Assembly: GCA_013397455.1 (NCBI GenBank)
Contig: VYZB01000221.1
Coordinates: 1,388,773 to 1,452,772, forward strand
Origin: Crotophaga sulcirostris
Taxonomy: Eukaryota > Chordata > Aves > Cuculiformes > Crotophagidae
DNA length: 64,000 nucleotides
Reading direction: 5' to 3'
Position numbers and translations under genes: made by a program. The number at the start of each line of letters is the position of its first letter. Position 1 is the first letter of the stretch. Positions 12,641 to 23,895 of this stretch are shown in pieces. The notes beneath the pieces were generated by a model. That model saw nothing but the letters and a program-made list of their open reading frames with translations, was not told the DNA's origin and made no database searches.

Positions 12641-14156
12641 CAGAAAAAAAAAACATATGAACAAGATTTTTGTTGTGGCCAAGCACTGTACAAGCAAGTA
12701 TCATCAGAGCTTGGCAGTAACAAGGAACCTTAACTATTCAGTCACCTTTTAGGAGAGGAGGCAGGACACTGGATATCCAGAAATGTGTTGGCAAGCATTT
12801 TTCAGTACAGAAACTGAGGAAAACACACAAAGAAAAAAACATTTTAGATTTTACTTCAGCCTTTGAGAGCTCACAGGAAATGTGAAAACTGAGGGCAGCT
12901 TGGTTTCAAGTAACCATAACGTAACAGAATCCCCATTTCTAAGGAAGGGAGGAAGAAGGAAAATAGAAGAATAAACTCAATGGAGATTACAGAAAAGGAC
13001 TTGGATAAATGAATTGGTGGCCAAGATCCTGTGAAAGGTAACTCAAAGGGAAGAAGAAAGAGTTCAAGAGAGCTGCAAGGAGCATAAAGGAATAACATTT
13101 AACGCATAAGAGTGCTGAAAAAGGTTCTATCACAAACCTAAGGACCTGCAGTTTTAGGAGAGTGCAGATCCATGAACACAAGTATGCATGAGAGAAAAAC
13201 ATGACAATGCAGGGAAAAAGTCAGAAGGGCAAAACAAGAAAGCAATATACAACATCCCTAAAAAACTGAATTAGTAGCAAGAAAGCATTTTTTACATTCC
13301 TTAACAGGAAAATTCAAGAAGTTGACCAGGTTATTCGCAGAAGATACAAAGAAAATTATATTTTGCTTAGTCATAAGCAAAACATAAAAGCATAAAAACA
13401 TATGACATAAAAGACAAATACAATCTGATAGTTAAAACCAGTGACAAAAGGGATAAAAACCAAGGAAAACAGATGAAGAGGCACTTCAACAAGTTAGATG
13501 CTATCAGATTATCTGAGCCTAATCAAACTTATACTTAGGATAGGTAAGAACATGATATTGGTTTGTGAAGTTGGCTTGTGCCGTAAAGCCAGCTGAAGAA
13601 TGCCAGACTCCAATGCCTCCAATGTCTGACTGCACTGAAATTTGGCTAATCTGTCATTTATAGCTACTTAAAACCAAATCAATGAAATTATAAGAGTTTA
13701 AAATAATCTTTATTTTTGATATTTTTAACTCAAATCATTCCAGTGACTAAAATTTCTACCTTTGACTACCACAAGGAGCTGCACTGACTCAATAGGTAGG
13801 ACAATTAACTGCAGTGCAAGTGACTGTAAGAGAATTAACTGAAATTCTTTCACAGCCATCAGTAATTTTTCAGAACTTTTAGAGAGCAGATGAAGTTCCA
13901 GAAAAATGAGAACGTAAAAATCCAACGCCTGTCTTAAAAACTGAAAAAAGAGGAGGTAAGGAATGACAAACTTGTCCAATTAGTTTCAGTTCCTGGAATA
14001 TTCTTGAGAAAAACAAGACCAACAAGACTTTTTTTCTTTTTTTTACAACAAGAAAATAAATACCTGCCAATATAGTTTTGTCATGAGCAAAATCTGGCAA
14101 GTCAATTAAATTTCTCCTTTAATAGAAAAACAGTTTGTGAATGGGAAAGAAACAGC
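12641..14156. other. AT-rich noncoding sequence, purine-biased on the + strand
   Basis: No gene is visible. About 12880-13480 is rich in GAAGGA and AAAAG words on the + strand, so the - strand shows hydrophobic open frames (12871-13202) that are compositional artefacts. Confidence 0.55.
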
Positions 14157-14198
14157 GGATGACATATAAAAAGAAGTGGATGACTCATAAAAAGAAGC
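14157..14198. repeat. Tandem duplication of a 21-base unit
   Basis: Two 21-base copies beginning GGATGAC and sharing ATAAAAAGAAG differ at only a few positions. The unit length is a multiple of three, but the surrounding reading frame looks like chance. Confidence 0.85.
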
Positions 14199-14599
14199 TA
14201 AGGAAACAAAAGACTAAATTAAACTATTTTAAGGCAAATACAGAATGTGTTCAAATTCTTAATGTAAGAATAGTAATAAAACAACGGTATTATGAACAGG
14301 GCTCAACAAGGGTCCATCACGGTCTGGTGCACTGGGTGTTTTCTTTCACAACTTGGATAGTGAAATGGTCATCTATATAGAAACCATACTTTTAAAATTC
14401 TCAGATGATGCTAAGCTTGAGAGAGAGGAAGACAGGAAAACATTGGGATTCCTTCTTCCATGAGTTTTACCAAAAGTAATAGGAAATTACATTTAATTAA
14501 AGATATACACACATAAAAACATATTTCAATAATTTTGAAGACTTTTGATTGTATGGTATCAACACAGAGCACCAATAGCTCAATCAGTGCACTACACTT
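14199..14599. other. Unique AT-rich noncoding sequence
   Basis: Nothing recognisable lies between the small tandem duplication and the CR1 3' end. Confidence 0.55.
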
Positions 14600-15285
14600 C
14601 ATAGAAACATAGAATCATAGAATGGTTTTGGGTTGGAAGGGACCTTAAAGCCCACTGAGTTCCAACCCCCCTGCCATGGGCAGGGACACCTCCCACCAGA
14701 CCAGGCTGCTCAAGGTCCCATCCAACCTGGCCTGGAACACCTCCAGGGAGGGAGCACCCACAGCTTCCCTGGGCAACCTGTGCCAGGGCCTCACCACCCT
14801 CAGCGTGAAGAATTTCTTCCTAACGTCACATCTAAATCTTCCCCTTTCCAATTGAAAGCCATTTTCCCTCATCCTATCACCACTTGCCATTGTAGAAAGT
14901 CCCTCCATAGCTTTCTTGTAGGCCCACTACAGGAACTGGAAGGACACTATAAGGTCTCCCTGGTGCCTTCTCTTCTCCAGGCTGAACAACTCCAACTCTC
15001 TCAGTCTGTCCTCACAGCAGAGGTGCTCCAGCCCTCTAATCCTCTTTGTAGCCTCCTCTGGAGCTGTTTCAACGGTTTCATATTCTTCTTATGTTGGGGA
15101 TTCCAGAACTGGACACAGTACTTCAGGTGGGGTCTCACAAGAGCAGAGTAGAAGGGGAGAATCCCCTCCCTTGACCTGCTGGCCATGCTTCTTCTGATCC
15201 AGTCTGTGACACGGTTGGCCTTCTGGGCTGTGAGTACACACTGCCGGCTCATGTCGAGCTTCTCATCAATCAACACCCACTTAGA
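14600..15285 (-). mobile_element. CR1 LINE, 5'-truncated, 3' end intact
   Basis: This is the clearest element in the window. The sense strand is the - strand. Its 3' terminus shows three tandem octamers (CATAGAAA, CATAGAAT, CATAGAAT as read on +, 14600-14623), followed on + by GGTTTTGGGTTGGAAGGGAC, the standard avian CR1 3' UTR. Further in are the usual CR1 segments matching GGGCAACCTGTGCCAGGGCC and CTCCAGGTGGGGTCTCA-type wording. The element stops near 15285, so only about 0.7 kb of a roughly 4.5 kb full-length CR1 remains. Divergence looks modest. It cannot move on its own. Insertion by target-primed reverse transcription explains the 5' truncation. Confidence 0.96.
15001..15285 (-). pseudogene. 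CR1 reverse transcriptase C-terminal remnant
   Basis: Inside the CR1 copy the - strand is open and encodes the end of the CR1 ORF2 reverse transcriptase region. It includes MSRQCVLTAQKANRV and, further on, SALVRPHLKYCVQFWNPQ, which match the conserved LVRPHLEYCVQFW block of this family. The frame stops after WSTSAVRTD, and the catalytic palm motifs (YADD-type box) and the endonuclease domain are absent because the element is 5'-truncated. The open frame reaches further upstream to 15348, but the residues beyond about 15285 do not resemble CR1. There is no promoter, and the fragment is dead. Confidence 0.85.
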
Positions 15286-16813
15286 TCTATGTTTTGAAGT
15301 ACATCCCATTTTCTTCTTAATTGTCTTTCTCCACCAGATTTTTCCCAACTCTGCATTGTGCTACACAACAGAGGGCCACAGACATAGCCTGGAAGATGTT
15401 AGCTATTCAGTTCTGACCATCCCACCCTTTGAAAGCATTGCACTACCAACTGTTGGTAATTCTTGGTCATAACTGATAGGTCAGAGTGAGCCAGAGCTAC
15501 CACCAGTATTAGAATGTTAATGGCGTAACTGACATAATATTTCAGCTTGCTGGGATATTATCAGTGAACTTTCTGTGGGCATGTGGCCATCTGGAAGACA
15601 TCTTATTCTTCCCATGTACGTTGCTAAATACACACTTTACATTGCCTGCCCAGTCATGAAGGCTTCAGGTTAACTTCCTCCTCAACTCCCATTCCTGTAG
15701 ATGCCACCCTTCTACCTCACCTGTCAAGCTGATTCTGTTGTCTAGGAGCATGATCACCGAGGAGCTACTACCAAGGGGCACGTCAGCTCATGTACCTCAT
15801 GTTGCACAAACAGAATTTCAGCAGGGATGTCACCATGGAAGAGCAGGACCACTCCGTTGGCATTGTCCCTGCCAGAATGCAGTATCCCTGCTACAGGACC
15901 ATCCCAGATATAATTTAATGCCTTTCCTATGGGACCACCAGACAGTGCCCAGATGGTTTTCAGGAGTGCTGCGCAAGAGCAGCCTGCAACAGCAGATACA
16001 GCTGCCATAATTGTGCTATATTAACCAAGCAACACCAACGCTGTGTTAAGAGGCCCCTGAGAAAAATCTCAGTTTAGACTGATGGACTGACGCCTATTTA
16101 TTTGAAGCAGAATAGAATATGTTGGATGAATGATGGTAATTTGCTTTTTATGCACTGAGAAGTGTGTATGTTTGGTTAATAAAATAACAAATAGAAAATA
16201 TACTTTTTAGGAATATACCTACAATTCTGGAAGTATATAAACTTTAGGAAAATATGTTATGTAAATACACTTTAATGGAGAATTTAGGCAAGGCATCTCA
16301 GAATAAATACATAAATTGATTTAATTTAGAAAAGATAAGATGTTGAGACCTAGATATGTAATATTCATTATTCCTTTTTTTTAGTTAAAATACCAGCAAA
16401 ACTACAAAATGAAACTAAACGCCTTCCTGTTTTCTTGCACATTGAATTAAAGTTGTCTTAACCTTCTGAGATAAAATTGGTTCCAAGCATTTCCATTATC
16501 TGATTCTAATCTGATCATCTATTTGATCTTTATCAGATCACACAGAACATGCAGAAGAAGAAAAGAACCATTTCCCAATGCATTGACTGTCAAGGTATTA
16601 AAAAATACCATCTCTGTATTTCATATCCAGCTACTTCCTAGACATCCTCCATTGTTCTGTCCATCTTTGATGCATATGTAGTGTGGTCAAGCTAATGATG
16701 CTACTGAAACCTAGAACTCTGCATTTCTTAAATGAAGCCCAAACATTGCATCGGGGAAGGGTGTTGCGTTTAATTTCCTAGGTTTCTTTTTGGGCAAAAA
16801 AAAAAAGGAAAAA
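15286..16813. other. Unique sequence with a GC-richer stretch, origin unknown
   Basis: From about 15640 to 16020 the sequence is richer in G/C than its surroundings and open on both strands (90 codons on + at 15738-16010, 84 codons on - at 15754-16008). The - strand reading starts MAAVSAVAGCSCAALLKT and ends at a TGA. I do not recognise it. It could be a decayed retrocopy, an old LTR or chance. No poly(A) tail or target-site duplication is visible. The remainder to 16813 is AT-rich and featureless. Confidence 0.4.
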
Positions 16814-17029
16814 GTCCTTAAGGCAATATAAGCACTTAATCCAACTCAAATACTAAAGAGGACATAACCTTTTAAATCATCTTAAATATTTACGATGCCA
16901 TAAGCTCTTAAACTTCCTGGAATACTTAGCCTTCCTTAAAACCTCACAGTACTCAAAGTCCCTAGAGCAACATAAGCACCTAAACTGCTTCAAATCCTTC
17001 CAAAGGACACAACCTTTAAACCAACATTC
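16814..17029. repeat. Diverged tandem repeat, three units of about 72 bases
   Basis: Units begin near 16814, 16886 and 16958. Units 1 and 3 align best: both open with GTCC, share CATAAGCAC- or TATAAGCAC-like wording at the same offset, then a TCAAAT block, then GGACA..ACCTTT. Unit 2 keeps TAAGC, TTAAAC and AATACT at the same offsets but is more changed. This is an old minisatellite that has stopped being homogenised. It has no coding potential. Confidence 0.7.
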
Positions 17030-19616
17030 AGGGTCTAATTTTTAGTAATATTTTTTTTCTTCAGGCACAATTCTGCCTGGTTTTGTCCACAAATCAGGTA
17101 GCTATTTAAGTACTATTCACATGCTTCCCTTAACACAATACTTCCATTTGATGGAACACATGCATAGAAAACACCTAGAGTCCCCTGTCACACTGGGAAA
17201 GTAAATGCAAGTAAGGGAAAGGATTCCCTTGGTGCTAAACCTGGACTGAATGCATCTTAACAGAAAGAAAAGTAACAGGAACACAAGATAGCCACTATAG
17301 CCTTCACAGCACCATGTTCATACCTTTAAGCAATGTCTGATGATGAATCAAGTTCATAATCTTTCACCATCAACTTAGGGCAGCAATCAAGAAATCACAA
17401 ATTTGACATCTGCAACAAATGTGATCTCTGGGTAGGAACCCAATGGTAAGTATTAAAAACAGAGCCAGAACATTCAAAAAATATTCTGTTAAGATACAGA
17501 AGCACACACAACTACTCCTAGGACTTTAACTCTTCAGGATGGTGTTGCCCCTTGTTCATTCTCTTTTCAAGAACTATGTAGTGAACTTAAGTCACTCTAT
17601 TTTCTTCCTCCATGAGCCTTTCAGACAGGTTTGGACTGAGCAGAAAAACCTTGCAGAGTAAAGCAATCTTACACACACAAACATGAGTGGCAATGGTCCT
17701 TCTTTCAGAATTTCCGGGTTAAGGCCTCCATGTTCCACTATAAAGGATATCTCTTTTTTCAATTTCAAGAGTAAGTAAGTGCAGCATTAAGTGAAACATT
17801 AGTGCCATAGATGCAATTAAGAAAAAAAATACTCAGGATTTTTTCATCTTGAAATTCACGACAGGTAGTAAACGGTAGATGAGAGTCATGTTGCACATTC
17901 TTAGGAAGCAAATAAAGGTACAGTGTCCATCTTCAGAGTACATTGAAGAACTCACATTTGCCAGAATTCTGCATGACAAGCATAGTCATTGAAATTATGC
18001 ATCTGCAATTTTTTGAAACTTATTTTTACATGACTCATAAGCCAATGAAAGTGCTGTATCCACCAATGAATGAAACATTTGAAATATACAGCTTAACATT
18101 AAAAAATTTACCATATGCTTATGTTTCAACATGCTGAAAATCTGAAAGGTTGGGAGTGTTCCTATAGCTATCTAGCAATGGCTTAAGAGTTTTGAGGAGT
18201 CTGTGTTTACGGTGAGCCTGGTGAGCAATTACAACATTGTGCAAAGCGATACAAGGTTTTCCATTTTCTTTGCACCTTTACCCTCTGACCAATGAAATCA
18301 GTTGATGTTCATATATTTGATTCTCTCACTCTATAGTGGCTGGTCTAATACCACTGAGAGTTAATGGGCATTTCATTACAAATGCCTTCCTGTTGTTCAA
18401 CTAGTCTCAAATTGTTTTCCCTAAATAGCTACCAACTCTTCTTTTTCTCCTTTTCCCTGATGTCTTTTATATATATTTACAAATTGCCTATTTCCTTACA
18501 TCCCATGATACTGTTTCACCTATGAGCACAAAATAGGCACAAAATTCTCAGCTATTTGAGTCAGTAAGACTATTTAAAAAATAATGCAAAAATGTGTAGA
18601 ATTTTAAATTATTAAAGAACAAGCCACAATGGACACAAAAGTTCTGAGTAATTCCTAAACATAGAATTCGGATTTTAACCTTTGGCACTTCAGAATTATC
18701 ATCTCCCAGTTTCACAGCATGCTACCAAAGTAACTATCTACTGACTCAATTTGAAGAGCATTGGAACAGTAAGTCATTAACTCTGTACCATACTTAGTGT
18801 CCTGGAAACAAAACATCAGCTGATGGGCCAAAAGCAAAGACTTTGATAACTAAGAGCTCATAAATCATGGTGAAGTGTTCAACGAAGAACTACAGATATC
18901 AGCATATAGCAATTTCATTTACACACACTGATTCAATATAAAAATACTAGAAATATGCATAAGATTAGAAACCTGTACGCAATGCAAGGAGACTCTATTT
19001 AGAAAAGTAGACTAACTACTTCACCTTAAAAGCAATGAGGAAAGCAGGACATGCTACAACTGAGGCCCTGTTCAATGAACTACCTCATCAATAGTGCTGC
19101 TATTGCTTCATTTATCATATAACTATAGAAAAGAGTGTTGAAACGACAGCCCTCTACAAGTCATCTAGTTCTCCTTTTAGAAATGTGAATAGATGAAATG
19201 AGATCAAAAACTCAAAATATCACTCTTTAAATGATAGTTTTAATGGAAATAGTCTATATAAAAACAACTCCTGCTTCAATGCAGTTTTAAACATACAAAA
19301 TAAAAATAGCTCAGTGGTCATGTAAGTACTTGTGAATATCTGAAAACATTTGAACTCCAGAAGATACCTCTGCAGTTACAGACTCTAATGCACTATTTGA
19401 GTAAAAAGTGGAAATAATACATTACTCTTATTGGAAGGGTTGTTTTTTTTTAACAGACTTTTTTACGACAAGGATCCCTGTGGTCTTATTTAACAAAGAA
19501 AAAGCCTACATTAGGAAATAGTGGAGCCTGACAAGAACTTCCTTCTACAGCAGAATAACTGGAGTCAAGCACCTCACACCCATGTGACATGCTTCAAGAC
19601 ATTTTATTTTGTACTA
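17030..19616. other. Unique AT-rich noncoding sequence
   Basis: No gene, RNA or recognisable transposon. A good + strand donor (ATG/GTAAGT) lies near 17446 after an acceptor-like site about 70 bases upstream. One frame of that segment is open but too short to weigh. Confidence 0.55.
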
Positions 19617-20036
19617 CTACATTATTTTGGTCCATTTTTTGGAGTACTTGCCCTTGTTTAGCTTCATCATCAGGAAGGCTGAAAGGGAAGTTAGTTTATC
19701 CTGATATATCTGAAGTGCAGTCCTGATTTGAACTAAAATATAAATGGAGATGCTACCGAAGCCTATTAATACTAAGATAATAACCATCTTTGGTTCTAGG
19801 TACAAGACCACATTACTTTATTTTATACAGCACTTCGTAAAGTTTTCTTTTGCTGTGGCAGATTTATATGTTTTTATTTCTTCAGACAACTGAGTATTTC
19901 CAGCCATACGCAGGAACTCCGTTTCATAAGCCAATTCATAGGTACAGGAGCAACTCATTTTCAGACAATCAAGAGCTCTGGAATTTAGCTGCAGGGCTTC
20001 AAACCAAATTTCTCCAAAGACACAGGAGGTAGCAAC
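19617..20036 (-). pseudogene. Long - strand open stretch broken by one stop, unidentified
   Basis: From 20036 down to 19617 a single - strand frame stays open for about 72 codons, meets one TAA (19818-19820), and continues for another 66 codons. The first half is not compositionally trivial: it contains EIWFEALQLNSRALDCL, then a cysteine pair in KMSCSCTYELAYETEFL, then a charged stretch. The second half begins with a hydrophobic segment (KMVIILVLIGFGSISIYIL) followed by a basic tail ending KKWTKIM. The order ectodomain-like, membrane segment, short basic tail resembles the end of a type I membrane protein, possibly a decayed one. Hydrophobic segments also arise by chance from T-rich DNA, and I cannot name a family. 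Confidence 0.22.
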
Positions 20037-20291
20037 TTAAAAATACCCAAAGGCTTCTATTTCAGCATGAATTTTCCAGGTCTTCACAGTAATATATGCA
20101 TAGTAGGGGATTAAGAATGATAAACTTCAACATGCATGCAGTAAATTATTGCAAAATCAATTAAAATTCATCTAGAAAAATTTGATCAGAGTCACTGATT
20201 TTTGCAATTGAAAAAACAGAAGTACTAACAACATTTGGCTGGGGATTGCTCATCTGAGACTGCATTTTCAGGTAGTTCATCTGGAGCTTAC

Positions 20292-20384
20292 CTCTCCGAT
20301 GTTCAACATTTCCATCAGAAACAAGAACTGAGAGATAATGACCTCTTGGGGGAAGGTTGATGACCTCGATTCTGTTCTCTGTAA
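20292..20384 (-). CDS. Candidate 93-base symmetric internal exon, unidentified
   Basis: On the - strand an acceptor-like GAGACAG precedes a 93-base open block that ends at a very good donor (GGAGAG followed by GTAAGC). It starts and ends in phase 1, so it could be inserted or skipped without changing frame. The translation, containing VINLPPRGHYLSVLVSDGN, is balanced in composition and looks protein-like, perhaps a beta-rich extracellular segment. I do not recognise the family. It lies about 260 bases upstream, in - strand direction, of the long open stretch at 19617-20036. The pyrimidine tract is weak. Confidence 0.3.
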
Positions 20385-23300
20385 CTGTCTCAGAAATCAT
20401 TTATCATACCTTTCAAAAATACAGGTGTAAGATGCACCTTGAGAATCAAAATACTATTTAACTGCTCCAGTGAAGAGCTCTTTCTCCCCTAAAAGACCTG
20501 ATGACAGACCATTTTTTCCCCTGGGCAAAGATACTAGCTAAAACTGTGTTTCTTTCTCTGTCAGAGTAAAATTAGGGGAAGGAGGTGGAGAGAAAGGGAA
20601 TCACATTTTAGTTTTATTCCACAGATGCTGCTGCCTGTCACTAAAAGATGAAGGGCTGAAATCCCATCAGTCTGGATTTGCAGATCTAAGGATGAAGAAT
20701 TAGTATTTTTCTGTTTTTGCAGAAAACTCCTTGATGTATGGCTCCATTATTGAATGTTAACAGCTGCAGTTTAAATTACAAATTAGGTTCTATTAGCATA
20801 ACCCGTAGTTAGGTTCTATTTAAAAATATGATTTTAGCCAAAATTGTGTCAGCTGAGAACCTGCATATTTTCATTTGTTGCTACAGATAAAGGCGAGAAG
20901 CAATTTTATATTTCACTGCCGCAAAATATGAGATCTAGAGTAGCAAAATCATTAAAAAATACTTTTAAGATACTATTGATATCTCCCTCAACAAAAGGGA
21001 AAAGAGAGAAGGGTCTTCAACAGTGCTGTAGAAAAGAGGGTCTTAAATAGGTAGCAGTGCTGATGGGCCAAAACCCAGTGACTTTTACAGTTGTCTCTCC
21101 AAATCAATTTTCTAAATAAGGTAATTGAAAAAGCCCTAAATTGCATTGTGGAGTAACTGTTTAATTAGTTTTGGTTTCCATCCTGGATGTTTTCCTCAAA
21201 ATACACTACACAACAGATGGTTTCTGCTCTTATAATTTGCAGTAGCAGTGTTGGTGCAACTACCATCGTGCCCTTGAAAAGCTGTTTGTCTTTAATATAT
21301 TTCATACGATGGTTTTAATACATATAAAGATGCTGATTTTCTGACATATACATCTATCAGCATATCAGAACTCATGAAATTGCTACTTTAAATGGCCAGG
21401 TTCCAACTGCACTGTGTTTGCACAGCGTTATTTTCCGTAATGTTACACAGTGCTTCAAACTGCTCAACAGCAAGTGACAACAGTATTCATTCCAGGTACC
21501 TGAAGTTAATTCTTCCCATGTGAAGTAGTCAAAAACATCAACTTCATTGTGGAGCACAGTCAAGGTCTGGGCATGACCCCTGCAGGGCTCAGGAGATGCA
21601 CATAAACCAAAGGCAAAATCCAAACAGACCCAGCAGCCTGAGCCAACCATCTCTTCAGATGTTGGGGCTGGGATGTTTATGCTGGAGTTATTGTCTACCT
21701 ACATCAGGTCTATCCATTTCTCCATGCCTTAACATATCTGTGTTGAAAATACTGATCATGATACATATGACTGAAGTTGCCTGAATTATCTGTGTGCTGC
21801 ATAGGCATGGAAACCAATATTGAGCAAAAATGGTACGGTATTCCTGCATTCAGCCCACCTGATGATTTAAGTCATCCTAGCAGTAATCCACAGGAGGTTA
21901 GGGCGATACTAAATTCATTAATGTTTTCTACAATGTTCTTTGAAACCCTCACATGAAATGCAGTGTATTATTATATATGTCATGACTTATGCCCCAAAGC
22001 ATCTCACCATGCTTTCTTAATTGTATAAAAGAATCCCTTCATTACTATTCAAATGCTTCTATGTCTGAAGCATAACACTGCAGCTGTTTACCAACAGAGA
22101 GTAATCCTATAAAAATACTTGCCGATCTTATATGAAGAATTTTGTGCCCAATTACAAATGCATGTTTCATACCATTTCCAAGTCTTGAATGGCTCAATGC
22201 TAGGGAACAACAACTGCAAGAAGCAGGACAACAGACTATGAAACGGTCATTTTAGTGAAAGGTGTCTGCTTAGCCGGCATCATTATTTAATCTATCAGCC
22301 ATCCTTCAGTCCCTTGCATCAGAGGAAAGATGCCTCAAATTAAACTAATATGACTCCATCTCTCACAAAGTAGAAAATGAAGAAAACTGACAGTCAGAAT
22401 GGGCATAAGGTCCAATTAAACAACCAAGTAATTCAGGAATTTAACCATCCAAAACGCAGTGGAGTTGAGAGAGCTTATATAGGCTGAAGAAATGAAGACA
22501 TGCTGATAAACAGTTTTCATTCCTCTCTTGCCTGCTTTGAGACTAGAGACAACAGGCACAGCACATAGTTTTAGAAAAACTATCAATATATATTTACACA
22601 TACTAAAAATGCCTGCAACAGTCAAAAGATTTTTTTCCTTTTTTCCTATTTGAAACTTCAGGTTGCCTTTAAATTTTGACCCAGACCACCAACATGTTGG
22701 GAATTTCATTCACTATCCATGCAATGGGATTGACTCCATGTGGAATTTTTTATAATAAAAAAAGGTCTGCTGGTTCAGGCGCCTGCTTGGGGGATGACAT
22801 TTACTCTGTTGATATTGTTGTAGTCATTAATGAGTTTCTTTGAACGATACTCCTCAAGTTTCTACATCCAGACTCATTCACTGCACCCAGATATTCTGAG
22901 CCTTTTGGATCTACGCAGCTTAAACATTGTAACAGTGTCAGGACAAAATCTCAATCATAACATAAAATTTATACTTCAATATAAGCATGTACGGTTCTTT
23001 GCTACCCAAACACCCTCTGTTTAGTGGCACCATGGCTGAATTGCCCTTTTCATTTTCTCAGAACTAGTGGTTTTGGTGGATTTTTGTTATAATGCACAAA
23101 ATGCCATTCAAAACCGAACATTCTTAAAGTAGCAGAAGGACAGAAATATTACAGATCAAACTCAAATAAAGCCAGACAATAGTGAAAAAAATTCAAACCT
23201 ATAGAACTTCAATTAACTACACAAAGCCAGCTTGTCACCTTCAGTGAAGTTCTGCACATTTACCAGTGAGAATCTTGGCCAGCAAGTATTGATATGACAG

Positions 23301-23853
23301 TGTTTCTAAGGAAAATACTTTGTTCATATTTAGAGCACATGGTTTACTGATATAAAACACTGGTGAATGTTATTTTGTGCAAATATTACATATATATATA
23401 AAGAAAGAGAAAATACCTAAATATCATTAACATGAAATTGCTTCCCTTCTTGAAATATTTTCTTTAGGTCCATTTGCAAGTACTGTTTTAAAAAACAGAT
23501 AAATCCTTGAGGTTGAATGCGGATTCCAGGAGTCACGTATTTGCTGTACTTTTTACACTATCATACACACACTCTGCTACTACGTGATACTTAACTAAAT
23601 GTGCCATATTTTAAATAATAATAAGATGGAAACAAAATTAAAGAAACATCCCAGAATCAAAAAAGTAATATTCAAAACAAATTTAAATTTGAAAGAAAAA
23701 TGTGATACACCCCAATAAGGTTAATCAACGAGCCATAAGTGGAAGTACAGAAATACTGCTTATAAGAAGCAATCATGTGTATTTCTCCTACAACAAGACA
23801 AATACAATACTGAGACCATCTTTGAAGCATGAGTAGTCTACTGCTATCCACAG
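20385..23853. other. Unique noncoding sequence
   Basis: No gene is called. At about 21480-21650 the - strand has an open frame of 92 codons with a donor-like CAG/GTACCT after ELTS and an acceptor-like CCCTGCAG. The wording LHNEVDVFDYFTWEELTS is protein-like but unidentified. The rest is AT-rich with short chance frames. Confidence 0.5.
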
Positions 23854-23895
23854 TTCCATAACAGCGATGTTAAAAACACATCTGAAATAATTCAG
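23854..23895 (+). CDS. Candidate 42-base microexon
   Basis: A good acceptor (CTGCTATCCACAG) and a near-perfect donor (TTCAG followed by GTAAGT) flank 42 bases that are open in phase 0, reading FHNSDVKNTSEIIQ. Microexons of this size do occur in vertebrate genes, but a block this short is open by chance in one frame or another quite often. No neighbouring + strand exon within several kb shares its phase, so it stands alone. Confidence 0.2.

Noticed and set aside
14633..15151. 172-codon + strand open frame, the longest in the window
   Set aside because: It is the antisense of the CR1 3' end. The sense strand of the element is the - strand, and this frame is a by-product of GC-rich CR1 sequence.
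19135..19200. CR1-like wording (GTCATCTAGTTCTCC)
   Set aside because: Only about 15 bases match and the flanks do not continue the CR1 order.
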